A stretch of DNA of 64,000 nt from Lysinibacillus odysseyi 34hs-1 = NBRC 100172 (lineage in GTDB: Bacteria > Bacillota > Bacilli > Bacillales_A > Planococcaceae): positions 186,001-250,000 of the forward strand of contig NZ_BCVX01000008.1 in NCBI RefSeq assembly GCF_001591965.1, read 5' to 3'. The position numbers and the translations under genes were made by a program. The notes beneath the pieces were generated by a model. The model saw nothing but the letters and a program-made list of their open reading frames with translations, was not told the DNA's origin and ran no database searches. This document shows positions 1 to 8,978 of this stretch, one piece after another; position 1 is the first letter of the stretch; each line of letters opens with the position of its first letter.

Positions 1-856
1 CTCGGTCAATAATCGCCGAATATTCCAGCCTCTCTTTTTCGCTGACCTCTTCACCCTGCAGCAGCTCCGCATAGCCTTGAATATTCATAAGGGGTGATTG
101 AAAATCATGTGATACATTGCTGATAAACGCCTTACGGGCCTCATCATTATGTGCCAATTGTTGCTGCATGAGATTAAAGCTCTCTGCCAGCTGGCCGATT
201 TCATCCTTTCTCGAAATATCCAATGTATAATGGAAATTTTCCTTCGACACTGCTTTTGTGGCCTCTGTAAGCTGGGTAATCGGGCGGATGAGCTGGCGTG
301 TCATCAAGACAACGCCGGTTATACTGACAATGGCAATAGCCAAGACAAACCCGACAAGCACGGTATGGATATCTGAAAAGAGCATTTTATTGTTTGGCCG
401 CAAAAACAGGCCGTATTCCTTTCCTTCTACAGAAAAGGGTACGCCGACTGTGTTTTGTACATCATTGGAAAAGTGGCTCATCATGAGAAAACTCCCCGAA
501 AAGCTTTGCATACCGTGATAGATTTTTCCCTCTAAAATTTCTTCAAGCACTTCTGCTGGCATTTCCTCGTTCGTAAAGGCTTTGCCAAAATACATATAAT
601 CACCAGCTTCATTTACCATAAAAACCTGATAACCAAGCTTTCCAATGGAGGCTAAATATTCATTCATTGACTCCTCAGAACCGTGTAAATTCTCCAAAAT
701 ATGAACTACTTCTTGTGCAGTGTCTACATTTTGCTGATCAACCTTATCTTTTGTAAATGTGAAATACACAACGTTAGCGAGTGCAAAACCGATTCCTACA
801 CTACATATCAGGATGATAATTGTAGCACTAATAAACTGCCTATATAATGTCCTCAT
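1..856 (-). CDS. sensor histidine kinase, partial (3' end outside window)
   Basis: About 285 N-terminal residues of a membrane sensor kinase. A first membrane segment lies near residues 8-30, followed by an extracytoplasmic region of roughly 125 residues. A second segment is near 155-178, then a HAMP linker (RPITQLTEATKAV) and the dimerisation H-box NVSHDFQSP with the phospho-acceptor His near residue 249. The ATP-binding domain lies beyond base 1. The ATG at 856-854 overlaps the TGA of the response regulator (ATGA), so the two are translationally coupled and form a cognate pair. The signal is not evident. The upstream MmpL-type exporter suggests an envelope-stress or export role (inference). 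Confidence 0.9.
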   Translation of the reverse strand, partial: MRTLYRQFISATIIILICSVGIGFALANVVYFTFTKDKVDQQNVDTAQEVVHILENLHGSEESMNEYLASIGKLGYQVFMVNEAGDYMYFGKAFTNEEMPAEVLEEILEGKIYHGMQSFSGSFLMMSHFSNDVQNTVGVPFSVEGKEYGLFLRPNNKMLFSDIHTVLVGFVLAIAIVSITGVVLMTRQLIRPITQLTEATKAVSKENFHYTLDISRKDEIGQLAESFNLMQQQLAHNDEARKAFISNVSHDFQSPLMNIQGYAELLQGEEVSEKERLEYSAIIDR

Positions 857-1524
857 TTATTCGCCTCTAATTTGTAGCCAATTCCTCGCACCGTCTGTAT
901 TTCAACCGTCGCACCGTATCGTTTCAGACGTTCTCGAATTCGGTTAATATGGGTATTGAGCGTCATTTCGCCACCTTCATAATCAGCTCCCCATGTCTGT
1001 TCAATTAACAGCGTCCGCTGTATTATTTTATGCGCCCTGGCTGCTAACAGGCTTAGTAACTCAAACTCCTTCATTGGCAGCATAATCGTCTCTTGATTAA
1101 TGACCACCTCAAAGTTTTTACGATCAATTTTAAGGTTTCCCACTTCGATTAAAGCATCAATTGAGCGCTCGAATCGTCTTAACACAACAGCGACACGAAA
1201 GAGCAGCTCTTTTGGTTCAAAGGGTTTTACAATATAATCCTCCGACCCGGCAATAAAGCCTTTTTCCTTATCCTCAAGCTGGCCCTTGGCGGTGAGAAGG
1301 ATGACCGGAATATCAAGCTCTCGCGTAAGAATTTCCGTAAGTTCAAAACCGTTCATGCCCGGCATCATCACATCTACTATCGCTAAGTCCACTTCTTTCT
1401 CTTCAAGCACATCCAGTGCCTGCTGTGCATCGCTCGCCTGCTCGACCTCATAACCTTCGCGTGTCAGGTGAATTGAAACAAGCTGTAAAATATCATGATC
1501 ATCATCTACGACTATTATCCGCAT
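853..1524 (-). CDS. OmpR/PhoB-family response regulator
   Basis: 223 residues, normal length for the family. The receiver domain spans residues 1-115 with acidic pocket D7-D9, phospho-acceptor D51 (IVDVMMPG) and the conserved lysine near 101 (VKPFEP). A winged-helix DNA-binding domain follows at about 130-220, with TLNTHINRIRERL as recognition helix and GIGYKL wing. It is co-transcribed with the kinase that follows (4-base overlap) and lies 32 bases after the MmpL-type gene, so the three probably form one minus-strand unit. Targets cannot be read from sequence; control of the adjacent exporter gene is the simplest guess. Confidence 0.95.
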   Translation of the reverse strand: MRIIVVDDDHDILQLVSIHLTREGYEVEQASDAQQALDVLEEKEVDLAIVDVMMPGMNGFELTEILTRELDIPVILLTAKGQLEDKEKGFIAGSEDYIVKPFEPKELLFRVAVVLRRFERSIDALIEVGNLKIDRKNFEVVINQETIMLPMKEFELLSLLAARAHKIIQRTLLIEQTWGADYEGGEMTLNTHINRIRERLKRYGATVEIQTVRGIGYKLEANK

Positions 1525-1556
1525 ATCATCCCTCCACGCTCTGAGTAGGAGCAGTA

Positions 1557-3653
1557 TTATTTATCTTTTTCAAAAAATAGGATTAGCGATGGCAACAGCA
1601 TACCACGTACTAGGAAGGTATCAATCAGAATTCCAATCGCTACCATGAATCCAAAAATGAACAGATCGGCAATCGGCATTGTCGTAAGTGCAGCAAAAGT
1701 AGCCGCTAAAATTAATCCTGCAGAAGAAATGACGCCGCCTGTATTACGGATGGCCACCTCTAATGCATCCTTCACTGTCTTGTTTTTACGTTCTTCCAGG
1801 AAGCGCGATACTAAAATAATGTTATAATCAATGCCCAGCGCTACGAGGAAAATAAACGCATACACTGGTACCCGTGTACTTATAGCATCATACCCAAACA
1901 GCACGTCTATAAGGAATAATCCTAGGCCAAGAGCCGAAACATAGGAAATTAGTATGGTTGCCATCATATAAATCGGCATTTTAATTGAGCGTGTTAAGGC
2001 AAACAGTAATACAAGGATCAGCAGAGTTTCCAAAATCACAATTTTGATAATATCCCCATTGTTAATGTCTCTCTCATCCGCCAGCTTGGCCGTTATACCG
2101 CTAAAGTAGACGTCTGCCTCAATTTCTAAATTCTTCACGGCATTATCTGTGTCCTTACGTAACTTTTCTATAAAATCAATTGCTTCTGACGAATAAGGGT
2201 TCATCGTTAAAGAAACGTTAATTTTTGCTGCCGTTTGATCATCTGTTAAGTCTACCAATGTGACCGAGTCAATTTCTTCATTGCTTGTCAGCTCATTGCT
2301 GAAGGCTTGGATTTCTTCTTCTGTCAGTGCTTCAACACCCTGCAGAATGATTGTTGTTTGTGCCAGGTCCCCTTTGTTAAATTTTTCTTCTACAATTTCA
2401 TATCCTACTCTTGAAGGCAATTTTTCCGGGAAGTTTTTAACAGAGTTAAATTCAAAGTCCAAGTTAAATACGTTTAATGCCGTAATCAACATAAAAATGG
2501 CAACCAGCCCGCCTGAAAGACCAGGCTTATTAACAACAAATTTTGCGACTGCTCCCCATATCCCATGCTTCACTTCTTTTTGCTCGCCGTATTCCGGTAC
2601 TTTTGGCCAGAATGCTTTACGGCCAAACAATGTAAATAACGCAGGTACTAATGTAATAGAAGCCAGCATTATAATAAACATCGCTAAGCCAAAGATTGGG
2701 GCGAAGTTCTGATAATCACGGAAATCCGCAAAGAATAAAATGAGCATTGTTGCAAGGACTGTACCACCTGCAAAAAATACTGGCTCCCCTGTTGCACGCA
2801 TGGCATCCTTCATTGCCTCATATTTATTTTCATAGTGGTTCAGCTCTTCGCGATAACGGGAGAAGACAAACAGTGAATAATCGATAACTGCTGCAAACAA
2901 CAGGATGCTCATAATAGAAGTTGTCGAGTTGTTAATTTCCAGCCCGCCTAACCCCATCAGTGCTACCGATTGGTTTACTACCTGGTAGACAATCACGGTT
3001 GCAAGCAACGGAATGAATGCAAGCAGCGGTGAACGATAAATCACAATCAACAGCACCAAAATAATGGCAATTGTCGCAAACAGCAACTGAAGGTCTGCAG
3101 ATTCAAAGAGCTTTGTCGTGTCACCTGCTATACCCGCCGGCCCGGTAATATAGAAGTCCAGTGCTAGATCCTTCGCTGCTTCGTTTCCGATTTCTGAAGC
3201 TGCATCATTGATTTCCGAATAATCGGCATTGCCAAGACCCGCCTCCAAATTCATCGGCACGATCATCGTCGTTTTATCCTCCGATGTAAATGCAGCTAAT
3301 GCCTGTTCTGGCATAGCTGAAACATCAATTATCGTTTCAATGCCTTTAATATCTTCAGCCATAATCGCATTCAACACTTGCTTGACCTCATCAAGCTCAA
3401 TATTTCCCGTCTCATTATGGAAGACGAGTATCCCAGGGGTTCCCAGATCATTCGGGAACAGTTCCTCTAATTTATTCTCCGCAATAATAGACTCTGCCTC
3501 ATCGGGAAGCGACTGGAAGTTTGTTATTTTATAATCACCTAACTTTGGACCGGCACTTAAGCCGATCATCAGCACAAGCCAGCCAATGATTGTAATCCAC
3601 ATCCCACGCTTTGTTGAAACCCAGTCAGTTATTGGGTATAAAAACTTTTTCAC
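1557..3653 (-). CDS. MMPL/RND-family membrane transporter (YdfJ-like)
   Basis: About 698 residues with the two-fold RND layout. Each half has one N-terminal membrane helix, a large extracytoplasmic domain (about 40-190 and 395-530) and a bundle of five helices. Members export lipids or drugs by proton motive force; B. subtilis YdfJ is the closest named relative that I recognise. An in-frame ATG exists at 3671, but AAGGAGG lies inside the first codons from it and is correctly spaced for the GTG at 3653-3651, so the GTG start is preferred. It is the first gene of the unit with the response regulator and kinase. The substrate is unknown. Confidence 0.9.
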   Translation of the reverse strand: MKKFLYPITDWVSTKRGMWITIIGWLVLMIGLSAGPKLGDYKITNFQSLPDEAESIIAENKLEELFPNDLGTPGILVFHNETGNIELDEVKQVLNAIMAEDIKGIETIIDVSAMPEQALAAFTSEDKTTMIVPMNLEAGLGNADYSEINDAASEIGNEAAKDLALDFYITGPAGIAGDTTKLFESADLQLLFATIAIILVLLIVIYRSPLLAFIPLLATVIVYQVVNQSVALMGLGGLEINNSTTSIMSILLFAAVIDYSLFVFSRYREELNHYENKYEAMKDAMRATGEPVFFAGGTVLATMLILFFADFRDYQNFAPIFGLAMFIIMLASITLVPALFTLFGRKAFWPKVPEYGEQKEVKHGIWGAVAKFVVNKPGLSGGLVAIFMLITALNVFNLDFEFNSVKNFPEKLPSRVGYEIVEEKFNKGDLAQTTIILQGVEALTEEEIQAFSNELTSNEEIDSVTLVDLTDDQTAAKINVSLTMNPYSSEAIDFIEKLRKDTDNAVKNLEIEADVYFSGITAKLADERDINNGDIIKIVILETLLILVLLFALTRSIKMPIYMMATILISYVSALGLGLFLIDVLFGYDAISTRVPVYAFIFLVALGIDYNIILVSRFLEERKNKTVKDALEVAIRNTGGVISSAGLILAATFAALTTMPIADLFIFGFMVAIGILIDTFLVRGMLLPSLILFFEKDK

Positions 3654-3785
3654 TGTGTTTTCCTCCTTCATTATTCAATTTCCACTTTGTATCTTACTGG
3701 ATGAATATAAATTCAATATAAACTTTCCTTTACGATTCTCGTGGTATAATGAAAGTATTATTAGATGGAAACGGGGGTCATCAAA

Positions 3786-4016
3786 ATGTATAAAACGGTG
3801 GAAGAGACTGCTAAAGATATCGGCATGCCTGAGCATCAAATTCTGCAGTACATTTACAATGGCCGCATTAAAGCTGTCCATGACGGCGAGCAGTTCTTAA
3901 TTAACAGCCGGCAGTTCGATACTTATCATGAGCAGCTTGAGCGTATTAAAGAGGAAATTGAAATTTGGCGGAGCACGCCTATTCCAGACGATGTGGATGT
4001 AAAGGATGAAGACTGA
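3786..4016 (+). CDS. small excisionase/MerR-type helix-turn-helix protein
   Basis: 76 residues starting MYKTVEETAKDIGMPEHQ. The pattern of an N-terminal helix-turn-helix (residues 3-35: ETAKDIGM...ILQYIYNGRIKAV) followed by a basic-acidic helix is typical of excisionase-like DNA-binding domains. The ATG at 3786 has a GGGGGT element 12 bases upstream; an earlier in-frame ATG at 3765 has none. It stands alone, divergent from the exporter operon and convergent with homoserine dehydrogenase, and is followed by a bidirectional terminator. There is no phage gene nearby, so it is probably a chromosomal regulator. Its targets are unknown. Confidence 0.75.
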   Translation: MYKTVEETAKDIGMPEHQILQYIYNGRIKAVHDGEQFLINSRQFDTYHEQLERIKEEIEIWRSTPIPDDVDVKDED

Positions 4017-4155
4017 GCACTGTAAAGCGGCAACTATATAGCACCAGCTTGACTGCTTTAAAAAGCACTGGAAAAATGGCGATATGAGCACAGAATGAAA
4101 AAATGCTGACTGCACCATTTCTCACATATTTTATAACGTATCCTTACTATTTTTT

Positions 4156-4202
4156 CACAAAAAACCGGACAATCCCTGGAAAATGGATTGTCCGGTTTTT
4201 CT
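4156..4202. terminator. bidirectional terminator
   Basis: Perfect stem CCGGACAATCC / GGATTGTCCGG around a short loop, with an A run on the left and a T run on the right. It can therefore stop the rightward HTH gene and the leftward homoserine dehydrogenase gene. Confidence 0.9.
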
Positions 4203-4266
4203 TTATTTGTGTCGCAGGGTATATCTCCACTTTTTTCGATTAGCAGGACATACGATCTGATAATAG

Positions 4267-5253
4267 CTAAATCGTAACAACAAATCCGGCCCGCTTGCCG
4301 ATAATCTCTGCATAATCCTCTACCATGACAGAAGCAGTCGGATACATACCAGCTCCCGGACCTGTCACTGTTAAGGTGCCAATGTAGTTTGTATCTATAG
4401 CTACTGCATTAAAAACATCATCAATCGGGAATAAAGGATGCTCCCTATCTACAAGCATAGGTGCTACCTTACCTACGATTTTCCCATCTGCCTGCCGCTC
4501 TACTTCTGCTACATGACGGTATCGCATTCCCTGTTCCGTAGCAACTTTTACATCCTCTGCAGAAATAGTATCAACCCCGATTACTTCTACTTCTGCCCAA
4601 GCCGGCTGTTCACCAAAGGCTAAATCTGACAGTACCATGAGTTTTTTAAATGCATCCTGACCGGAAATATCATTGTAAGGATCAGCTTCTGCATAACCAA
4701 GGCGCTGTGCTTCCAGCAGGGCTTCCTCGAAACTCCATCCTTCCTTACGCATTTTTGTCAGCATGTAGTTTGTCGTACCGTTCAAAATTCCCTGAATGCA
4801 GCTTACATCATTGACGAGCAGAATATTTTTCAATGTCTTAATAACAGGCACACCACCGGCGACCGTCGCCTCATACCCTACAAATACACCATTTTGCTTT
4901 GCCAGTGTCTGCAGTTCCAGTCCCCTCTTCGCAAACATCACCTTGTTTGCTGTCACTACATGACATTTGTTTTCGATAGCCTGTTTCAAATAAGAAAATG
5001 CCGGCTCTTCATTAACGATTGCCTCAAATACAACTTGCATGCCTTTTTCGGCAAACACTTCATCAATATTATCTGTCAATAAATGCTGCGTCCCTGGGAT
5101 TCGTTCATTTGACGTATCACGCACCAAAATTTTAGCTACCTCTAACTCCACGCCTAATTTTTCCCGAAGCGCTTCTCGCTTTTCATTTAAAATATGATAA
5201 ATCCCTTGACCTACTGTGCCAAATCCTAGGATGGCCGCCTTTATTACTGCCAT
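4267..5253 (-). CDS. hom: homoserine dehydrogenase, short form without ACT domain
   Basis: 328 residues. Catalyses NAD(P)-dependent reduction of aspartate-semialdehyde to homoserine, the branch point to methionine and threonine. The N-terminal Rossmann motif GFGTVGQGI, the family signature EATVAGGVPVIKTL and the catalytic-domain stretch GQDAFKKLMVL are all present. The ATG at 5253 follows GGAGGAGACATAC; the in-frame ATG 42 bases earlier has no Shine-Dalgarno. The usual Bacillus enzyme is about 430 residues with a C-terminal ACT domain for threonine feedback; this one stops right after the catalytic domain. A methionine-route gene (O-acetylhomoserine sulfhydrylase) lies 0.9 kb upstream on the same strand. 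Confidence 0.93.
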   Translation of the reverse strand: MAVIKAAILGFGTVGQGIYHILNEKREALREKLGVELEVAKILVRDTSNERIPGTQHLLTDNIDEVFAEKGMQVVFEAIVNEEPAFSYLKQAIENKCHVVTANKVMFAKRGLELQTLAKQNGVFVGYEATVAGGVPVIKTLKNILLVNDVSCIQGILNGTTNYMLTKMRKEGWSFEEALLEAQRLGYAEADPYNDISGQDAFKKLMVLSDLAFGEQPAWAEVEVIGVDTISAEDVKVATEQGMRYRHVAEVERQADGKIVGKVAPMLVDREHPLFPIDDVFNAVAIDTNYIGTLTVTGPGAGMYPTASVMVEDYAEIIGKRAGFVVTI

Positions 5254-5295
5254 GTATGTCTCCTCCAAAGTCTCAAAAAATCTATATAAACGCAC

Positions 5296-5593
5296 AATTC
5301 TAAAAATTTTATATAAAAATTCTATCTTATATTATAAACGAAAACAAGAAGAATCTCCTCTAGAAAAACATTTGTTTTTGTAAAATGAACACAGAACTTT
5401 TTATATATTCTTTTATGTTTCATATTTCTGCCACATTTCTCCGCTTTTACAAGGAAACCTGATCAAATAACTACTATTTAAAAAGAGAAGTTCCTAAAAA
5501 AGAAAAGCACCCATAGTGGATGCTTTCAAAAGGGTTGATTGTGTAACCTTTCATTTAACCCTTTCGTGTTATGTGTTTTTCCCATTTATCCAG
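5296..5593. other. intergenic region, no gene seen
   Basis: AT-rich spacer between the homoserine dehydrogenase start and the next leftward gene. It holds the terminator listed at 5498-5530; no open frame with a ribosome site was found. Confidence 0.6.
5498..5530 (-). terminator. terminator of the Panacea-like gene
   Basis: Read leftward, GCATCC / GGGTGC stem (one mismatch) followed by TTTTCTTTTTT. It lies 64 bases after the stop codon of the 131-residue protein. Confidence 0.7.
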
Positions 5594-5989
5594 CTACACA
5601 GCTATATTCATTCCCTCTAATGATACACGATAACGTTCGAGCACCTTTTTCGCGATCATTTCCTCTTTTTGTGTAAAGGGAGGGATACCATATGTACGGT
5701 GTACAAGCTGAAATTCCCCGTATTTTAAATACCACTCTTTTGCAGGTAATAAAATATGGCCTGTCCCTAAATCCTTATAGGCATCATATACTTCCTTTAC
5801 AACAAATCCGGCAGAGGCCGGGCTGTATGTCATTTCAAAAAAAGCGCCATGACCAAATACCTTTTTCCAAATAGTATTGATCTGCCCTAATAATTGCTGG
5901 AGGGAACACTGATTTACGAAAGCTTGGACTTCATTTAGTTCATATATAAAATAAGCTGCGACATGTTGAGCACTATAAATATTCCCCAT
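5594..5989 (-). CDS. hypothetical protein, diverged Panacea (DUF4065/SocA)-like domain
   Basis: 131 residues, soluble, no signal peptide. I see the outline of a Panacea/DUF4065 domain. IYSAQHVAAYFI matches the usual YSAxxVAxYxI start, CSLQQLLGQI sits where LKLQKLLYYA is expected, and GFVVKEVYDAYKDLG matches GPVVPEVYxxYKxxG. The hallmark LQKLLY and GPV elements are altered, so the assignment is tentative. Panacea proteins commonly act as antitoxins or chaperone-like partners in toxin-antitoxin pairs, but no partner gene is adjacent here. It is a single-gene unit with its own terminator. An AGGAG-type site precedes the ATG. Confidence 0.6.
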   Translation of the reverse strand: MGNIYSAQHVAAYFIYELNEVQAFVNQCSLQQLLGQINTIWKKVFGHGAFFEMTYSPASAGFVVKEVYDAYKDLGTGHILLPAKEWYLKYGEFQLVHRTYGIPPFTQKEEMIAKKVLERYRVSLEGMNIAV

Positions 5990-6107
5990 TTTACACTCTC
6001 CTTTTTCCGAGTATGATAGTAGGTTTTAATGTTGGCTTTATATTACAAAACAGTACAGCTATTGTCAATAAAACTTATAAACTTACTATGAATTTGTTGT
6101 CTTTTTT

Positions 6108-6158
6108 AGCAAAAGCGGCGGCCCTCTGTGAAATGACACGGAACCACCGCTTTTGTTG
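6108..6158 (-). terminator. putative terminator after O-acetylhomoserine sulfhydrylase
   Basis: Stem AAAAGCGGCGG / CCACCGCTTTT (one G-U pair) 20 bases past the stop codon. The T tail is short on the leftward strand, so strength is uncertain. Confidence 0.55.
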
Positions 6159-6175
6159 CCGAATGAGGCAATGAA

Positions 6176-7471
6176 TTAAATGTTAGCAGTTACTTTTTCT
6201 TGTACCTTTGCTAGCGCTTGTTCTAAATCAGCTATAATGTCTTCTACATTCTCTAATCCGATTGACAGGCGGATGAGCCCTTCGGATACACCGGCTATTT
6301 TCAGCTCCTCAGCTGATAGCTGCTGATGTGTCGTTGATGCCGGATGAATAATTAAGGAACGGGCGTCTCCAACATTCGCTACGTGAGAGAATAGTTCCAC
6401 GTTATCAATTAACTCACGTCCAGCATCCCGGCCGCCCTTAATCTCAAATGTAAGAATAGAGCCATAACCATTTTTCAAATACTTGTTGGCTAAATGATGA
6501 GAAGGAAACTCTTCAAAGCCCGGGTAATTTACATAGTCCACAAATGAGTGATTTTTTAAATATTCCCCGACCTTTAAAGCATTTTCATTATGGCGGGCTA
6601 CACGCAGATGAAGCGTCTCCAGCCCTTGGATGAAATGAAAAGCAGAATCGGCTGACAAAGTCGGTCCAAAATCACGCAGCAGCTGCACACGTAGCTTTGT
6701 TGCAAATGCTGCATTCGGTACATCTATTCCATAGCGGATCCCGTGATAGCTCGCATCCGGTTCCGTAAACCCAGGGAAACGTCCCTGTGTCCAGTCGAAA
6801 TTTCCGGCATCTACCACTACTCCGCCAATTGTAGTGCCATGGCCGCCAATCCATTTGGTTGCTGAATGGACAACAACATCCGCTCCAAAATCAATAGGGT
6901 TTGTGCCATATGGTGAAGGGAATGTATTGTCAATAATTAATGGCAGCCCATATTCATGAGCAATAGCCGCAACTTCCTCGATGTCTAAAATGTTTAAACT
7001 CGGATTGCCAACTGTCTCGGCATAGATTGCTTTGGTTTTTTCTGTAATTGCCAAGCGGAAGTTTTCCGGGTCGCGCTCATCCACAAATGTTGTCGTAATC
7101 CCATACTTCGGTAATGTAGTAGCAAATAAGTTGTAAGTCCCTCCGTAAAGTGAACCAGCTGATACAATTTCATCTCCAGCACCGGCAATATTTAAAATAG
7201 AAAAGGCAATGGCAGCTGCCCCGGATGACAAGCCCACAGCAGCTGTCCCCTTTTCAACTAACGCGATACGTTCCTCAAAAGCACCCACTGTCGGGTTCAT
7301 AATACGCGAATAAATGTTGCCAGGCTCCTCAAGGGCGAAGAGGCGCTGCGCATGGGCAGTATCCTTAAACGCATAAGCCGTTGTGCGGTAGATTGGTACG
7401 GCGATTGCTCCTGTAACAGGATCCGGCTTTTGGCCGCCGTGCAATAATAATGTTTCTGGGTTTTGTGACAT
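6176..7471 (-). CDS. metY: O-acetylhomoserine aminocarboxypropyltransferase (sulfhydrylase)
   Basis: 431 residues, full length for the Cys/Met-metabolism PLP family. Makes homocysteine from O-acetylhomoserine and sulfide, feeding methionine synthesis. It has the N-terminal LLHGGQKPDPVTGA, SSGAAAIAF, the PLP-region DNTFPSPYGTNPIDFGADVVVHSATKWIGGH (split here only for description; the lysine in SATKW carries PLP) and a C-terminal SIGLENVEDIIADL. The start at 7471 follows AGGAGGAAGATACTC; the upstream in-frame ATG lies within the riboswitch terminator and is not used. Expression is controlled by the SAM-I riboswitch upstream. It works in the same pathway as the homoserine dehydrogenase downstream. 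Confidence 0.95.
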   Translation of the reverse strand: MSQNPETLLLHGGQKPDPVTGAIAVPIYRTTAYAFKDTAHAQRLFALEEPGNIYSRIMNPTVGAFEERIALVEKGTAAVGLSSGAAAIAFSILNIAGAGDEIVSAGSLYGGTYNLFATTLPKYGITTTFVDERDPENFRLAITEKTKAIYAETVGNPSLNILDIEEVAAIAHEYGLPLIIDNTFPSPYGTNPIDFGADVVVHSATKWIGGHGTTIGGVVVDAGNFDWTQGRFPGFTEPDASYHGIRYGIDVPNAAFATKLRVQLLRDFGPTLSADSAFHFIQGLETLHLRVARHNENALKVGEYLKNHSFVDYVNYPGFEEFPSHHLANKYLKNGYGSILTFEIKGGRDAGRELIDNVELFSHVANVGDARSLIIHPASTTHQQLSAEELKIAGVSEGLIRLSIGLENVEDIIADLEQALAKVQEKVTANI

Positions 7472-7576
7472 GAGTATCTTCCTCCTAAATGTATAGTCGA
7501 TGGACAATCGGTCGAGGAGGATACGGAAAACTCCCCGCACTCTATTTGGAAAAGGGCCTCTGTACAAATGAGCACT

Positions 7577-7610
7577 AAAAAGCCCTCTTCTCAAATAAGA
7601 AGAGGGCTGC
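7577..7610 (-). terminator. riboswitch expression-platform terminator
   Basis: AGCCCTCTTC / GAAGAGGGCT perfect stem followed leftward by TTTT, lying between the SAM-I aptamer and metY. This is the intrinsic terminator that forms when SAM is bound. Confidence 0.92.
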
Positions 7611-7627
7611 GAATGAGCAAGTTTTCC

Positions 7628-7740
7628 TCCCCTTATCTTTCAGATCCCGATTCGAATCTGTAGGAATTAGCACCTTTGTAAGTCATTACTGGTTGCCGGG
7701 CATCACAGGGCCTAGTCCCTCCGCCGCTCTTGATAAGAGT
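7628..7740 (-). promoter_or_regulatory. SAM-I (S-box) riboswitch aptamer
   Basis: Read leftward it has every S-box landmark. P1 strand CTTATC(AAGAG) at 7737 pairs with GATAAG at 7632-7637. The conserved core includes GAGGGACTAG, GATGCCCGGCAACC and AAGGTGCTAATTCC, then CAGA...GAAAGATAAG. It controls the sulfhydrylase by SAM-dependent transcription termination. Confidence 0.97.
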
Positions 7741-7770
7741 TTATGATTCATGTTCCATCTATTGTTTCAA

Positions 7771-7800
7771 AGTATAAAACAGGTTAAACCGATTAGTCAA
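7771..7800 (-). promoter_or_regulatory. promoter of the S-box/metY unit
   Basis: TTGACT (7800-7795) and TATACT (7776-7771) with an 18-base spacer, about 35 bases before the aptamer. A good sigma-A match. Confidence 0.75.
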
Positions 7801-8106
7801 CTATTAGTTTAAAATTTTCAGATTTTAAATTTCTTTTCCACCCCTGTTATGCTCATTCATGAATAAAACTGGCTTTATATCAGGCTTCAAGAACAAACAT
7901 TCAGAAACAAGAGCATATGGAATAGATGCCTTTACTACAAAAGGTTTCTTGAAATTCCACATTTCATTGACAGCACTCGGCTATTTGTCCGTTTACTTGT
8001 TTAGCGCAACGTATTAGCAATAGATTGGCTTACTCCAAAAAAATATTATAAGATGGGCTTAAAGGAAATTCCTTTAAGCTGATTTTTGTAGAAGGGGGAC
8101 AATCAA

Positions 8107-8844
8107 TTGAATAAGACAAAAGAACTTTTAAAAAGTCACTCATCTGTCCGTAAATATACGGGAGAGGAAATTCCGCGTGAAACAGTGGTGGACTTAATCG
8201 AAACGGCTCAAATGGCCGCGAGCTCACATTTTGTACAAGCATACAGCGTCATTTGGGTAACGGAAGAGGAGAAAAAGCAAAAATTGGGTGAGCTATCGAA
8301 AAACGAGTTTCAATTCCAAACAGCAGGAGCCTCTTTCTTATTCTGTGTAGACTTTAAGCGTCTGCAAAAAGCTGGCAAAAAAAATGGAGTTGACATCGTA
8401 GTAGATTCTGCCGAAAACCTGCTTGTCGGCGTAGCGGATGTCGCTTTGTTTGCACAAAACTTTGTTGTCGCTGCAGAATCTGAAGGTTATGGCATTTGCT
8501 ATATCGGCGGTGCTCGTAATAATCCACAGGGAATCAGTGAATTATTTAACCTTCCGGAATATGTATTTCCATTATTTGCAATGACAATCGGCAAGCCGAC
8601 AAAACGCAATGAAACAAAGCCCCGTCTGCCTGTAGCTGCTGTACTGCATGAAAATGGCTATGATGAGGAAAAATACGAAACCCTTCTCGATGAATATGAT
8701 GCAATAATGGAATCGTATTACGCAAGCCGCTCTTCCAACCAAAAAATGGCCAATTGGACAAAACAAATGGCTGATTATCTGATCGATCAAAAACGGCCAT
8801 TTATAAAGGAATTCCTGGAAACAAAAGGATTTACTTGGAGATAG
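8107..8844 (+). CDS. oxygen-insensitive NADPH flavin nitroreductase (NfsA/NfrA family)
   Basis: 245 residues, normal family length. An FMN-binding nitroreductase fold: N-terminal SHSSVRKYTGEEIP, FMN-contacting AAESEGYGICYIGGARNNP, and C-terminal DYLIDQKRPFIKEFLETKGF of the NfrA-type group. These dimeric cytosolic enzymes reduce nitroaromatics, quinones or FMN with NADPH, often under oxidative or disulfide stress. The start is TTG at 8107, eight bases after AAGGGGG; no ATG lies nearby. A strong terminator follows. The exact substrate cannot be told from sequence. Confidence 0.92.
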   Translation: MNKTKELLKSHSSVRKYTGEEIPRETVVDLIETAQMAASSHFVQAYSVIWVTEEEKKQKLGELSKNEFQFQTAGASFLFCVDFKRLQKAGKKNGVDIVVDSAENLLVGVADVALFAQNFVVAAESEGYGICYIGGARNNPQGISELFNLPEYVFPLFAMTIGKPTKRNETKPRLPVAAVLHENGYDEEKYETLLDEYDAIMESYYASRSSNQKMANWTKQMADYLIDQKRPFIKEFLETKGFTWR

Positions 8845-8861
8845 TATAAAAGGGCTACAAC

Positions 8862-8910
8862 CTAAAAGCGAAATTGACATGGCTGAACACCTGTTAATTT
8901 CGCTTTTTTG
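8862..8910 (+). terminator. terminator of the nitroreductase gene
   Basis: AAAAGCGAAATT / AATTTCGCTTTTTT stem with a 20-base loop just after the stop codon. Confidence 0.9.
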
Positions 8911-8978
8911 CTGAAATCCTCCGTTACATTTTGTTAAAATGGAATGAGCGAAAAAGATAGGAAGAAAGGACTTTTCGT

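Noticed and set aside
2260-2712. Rightward frame of 150 codons inside the MmpL-type gene
   Set aside because: Antisense shadow; low-complexity Ser-rich product without a ribosome site.
6672-7188. Alternative leftward frames inside metY
   Set aside because: Out-of-frame shadows of a gene with full family motifs.
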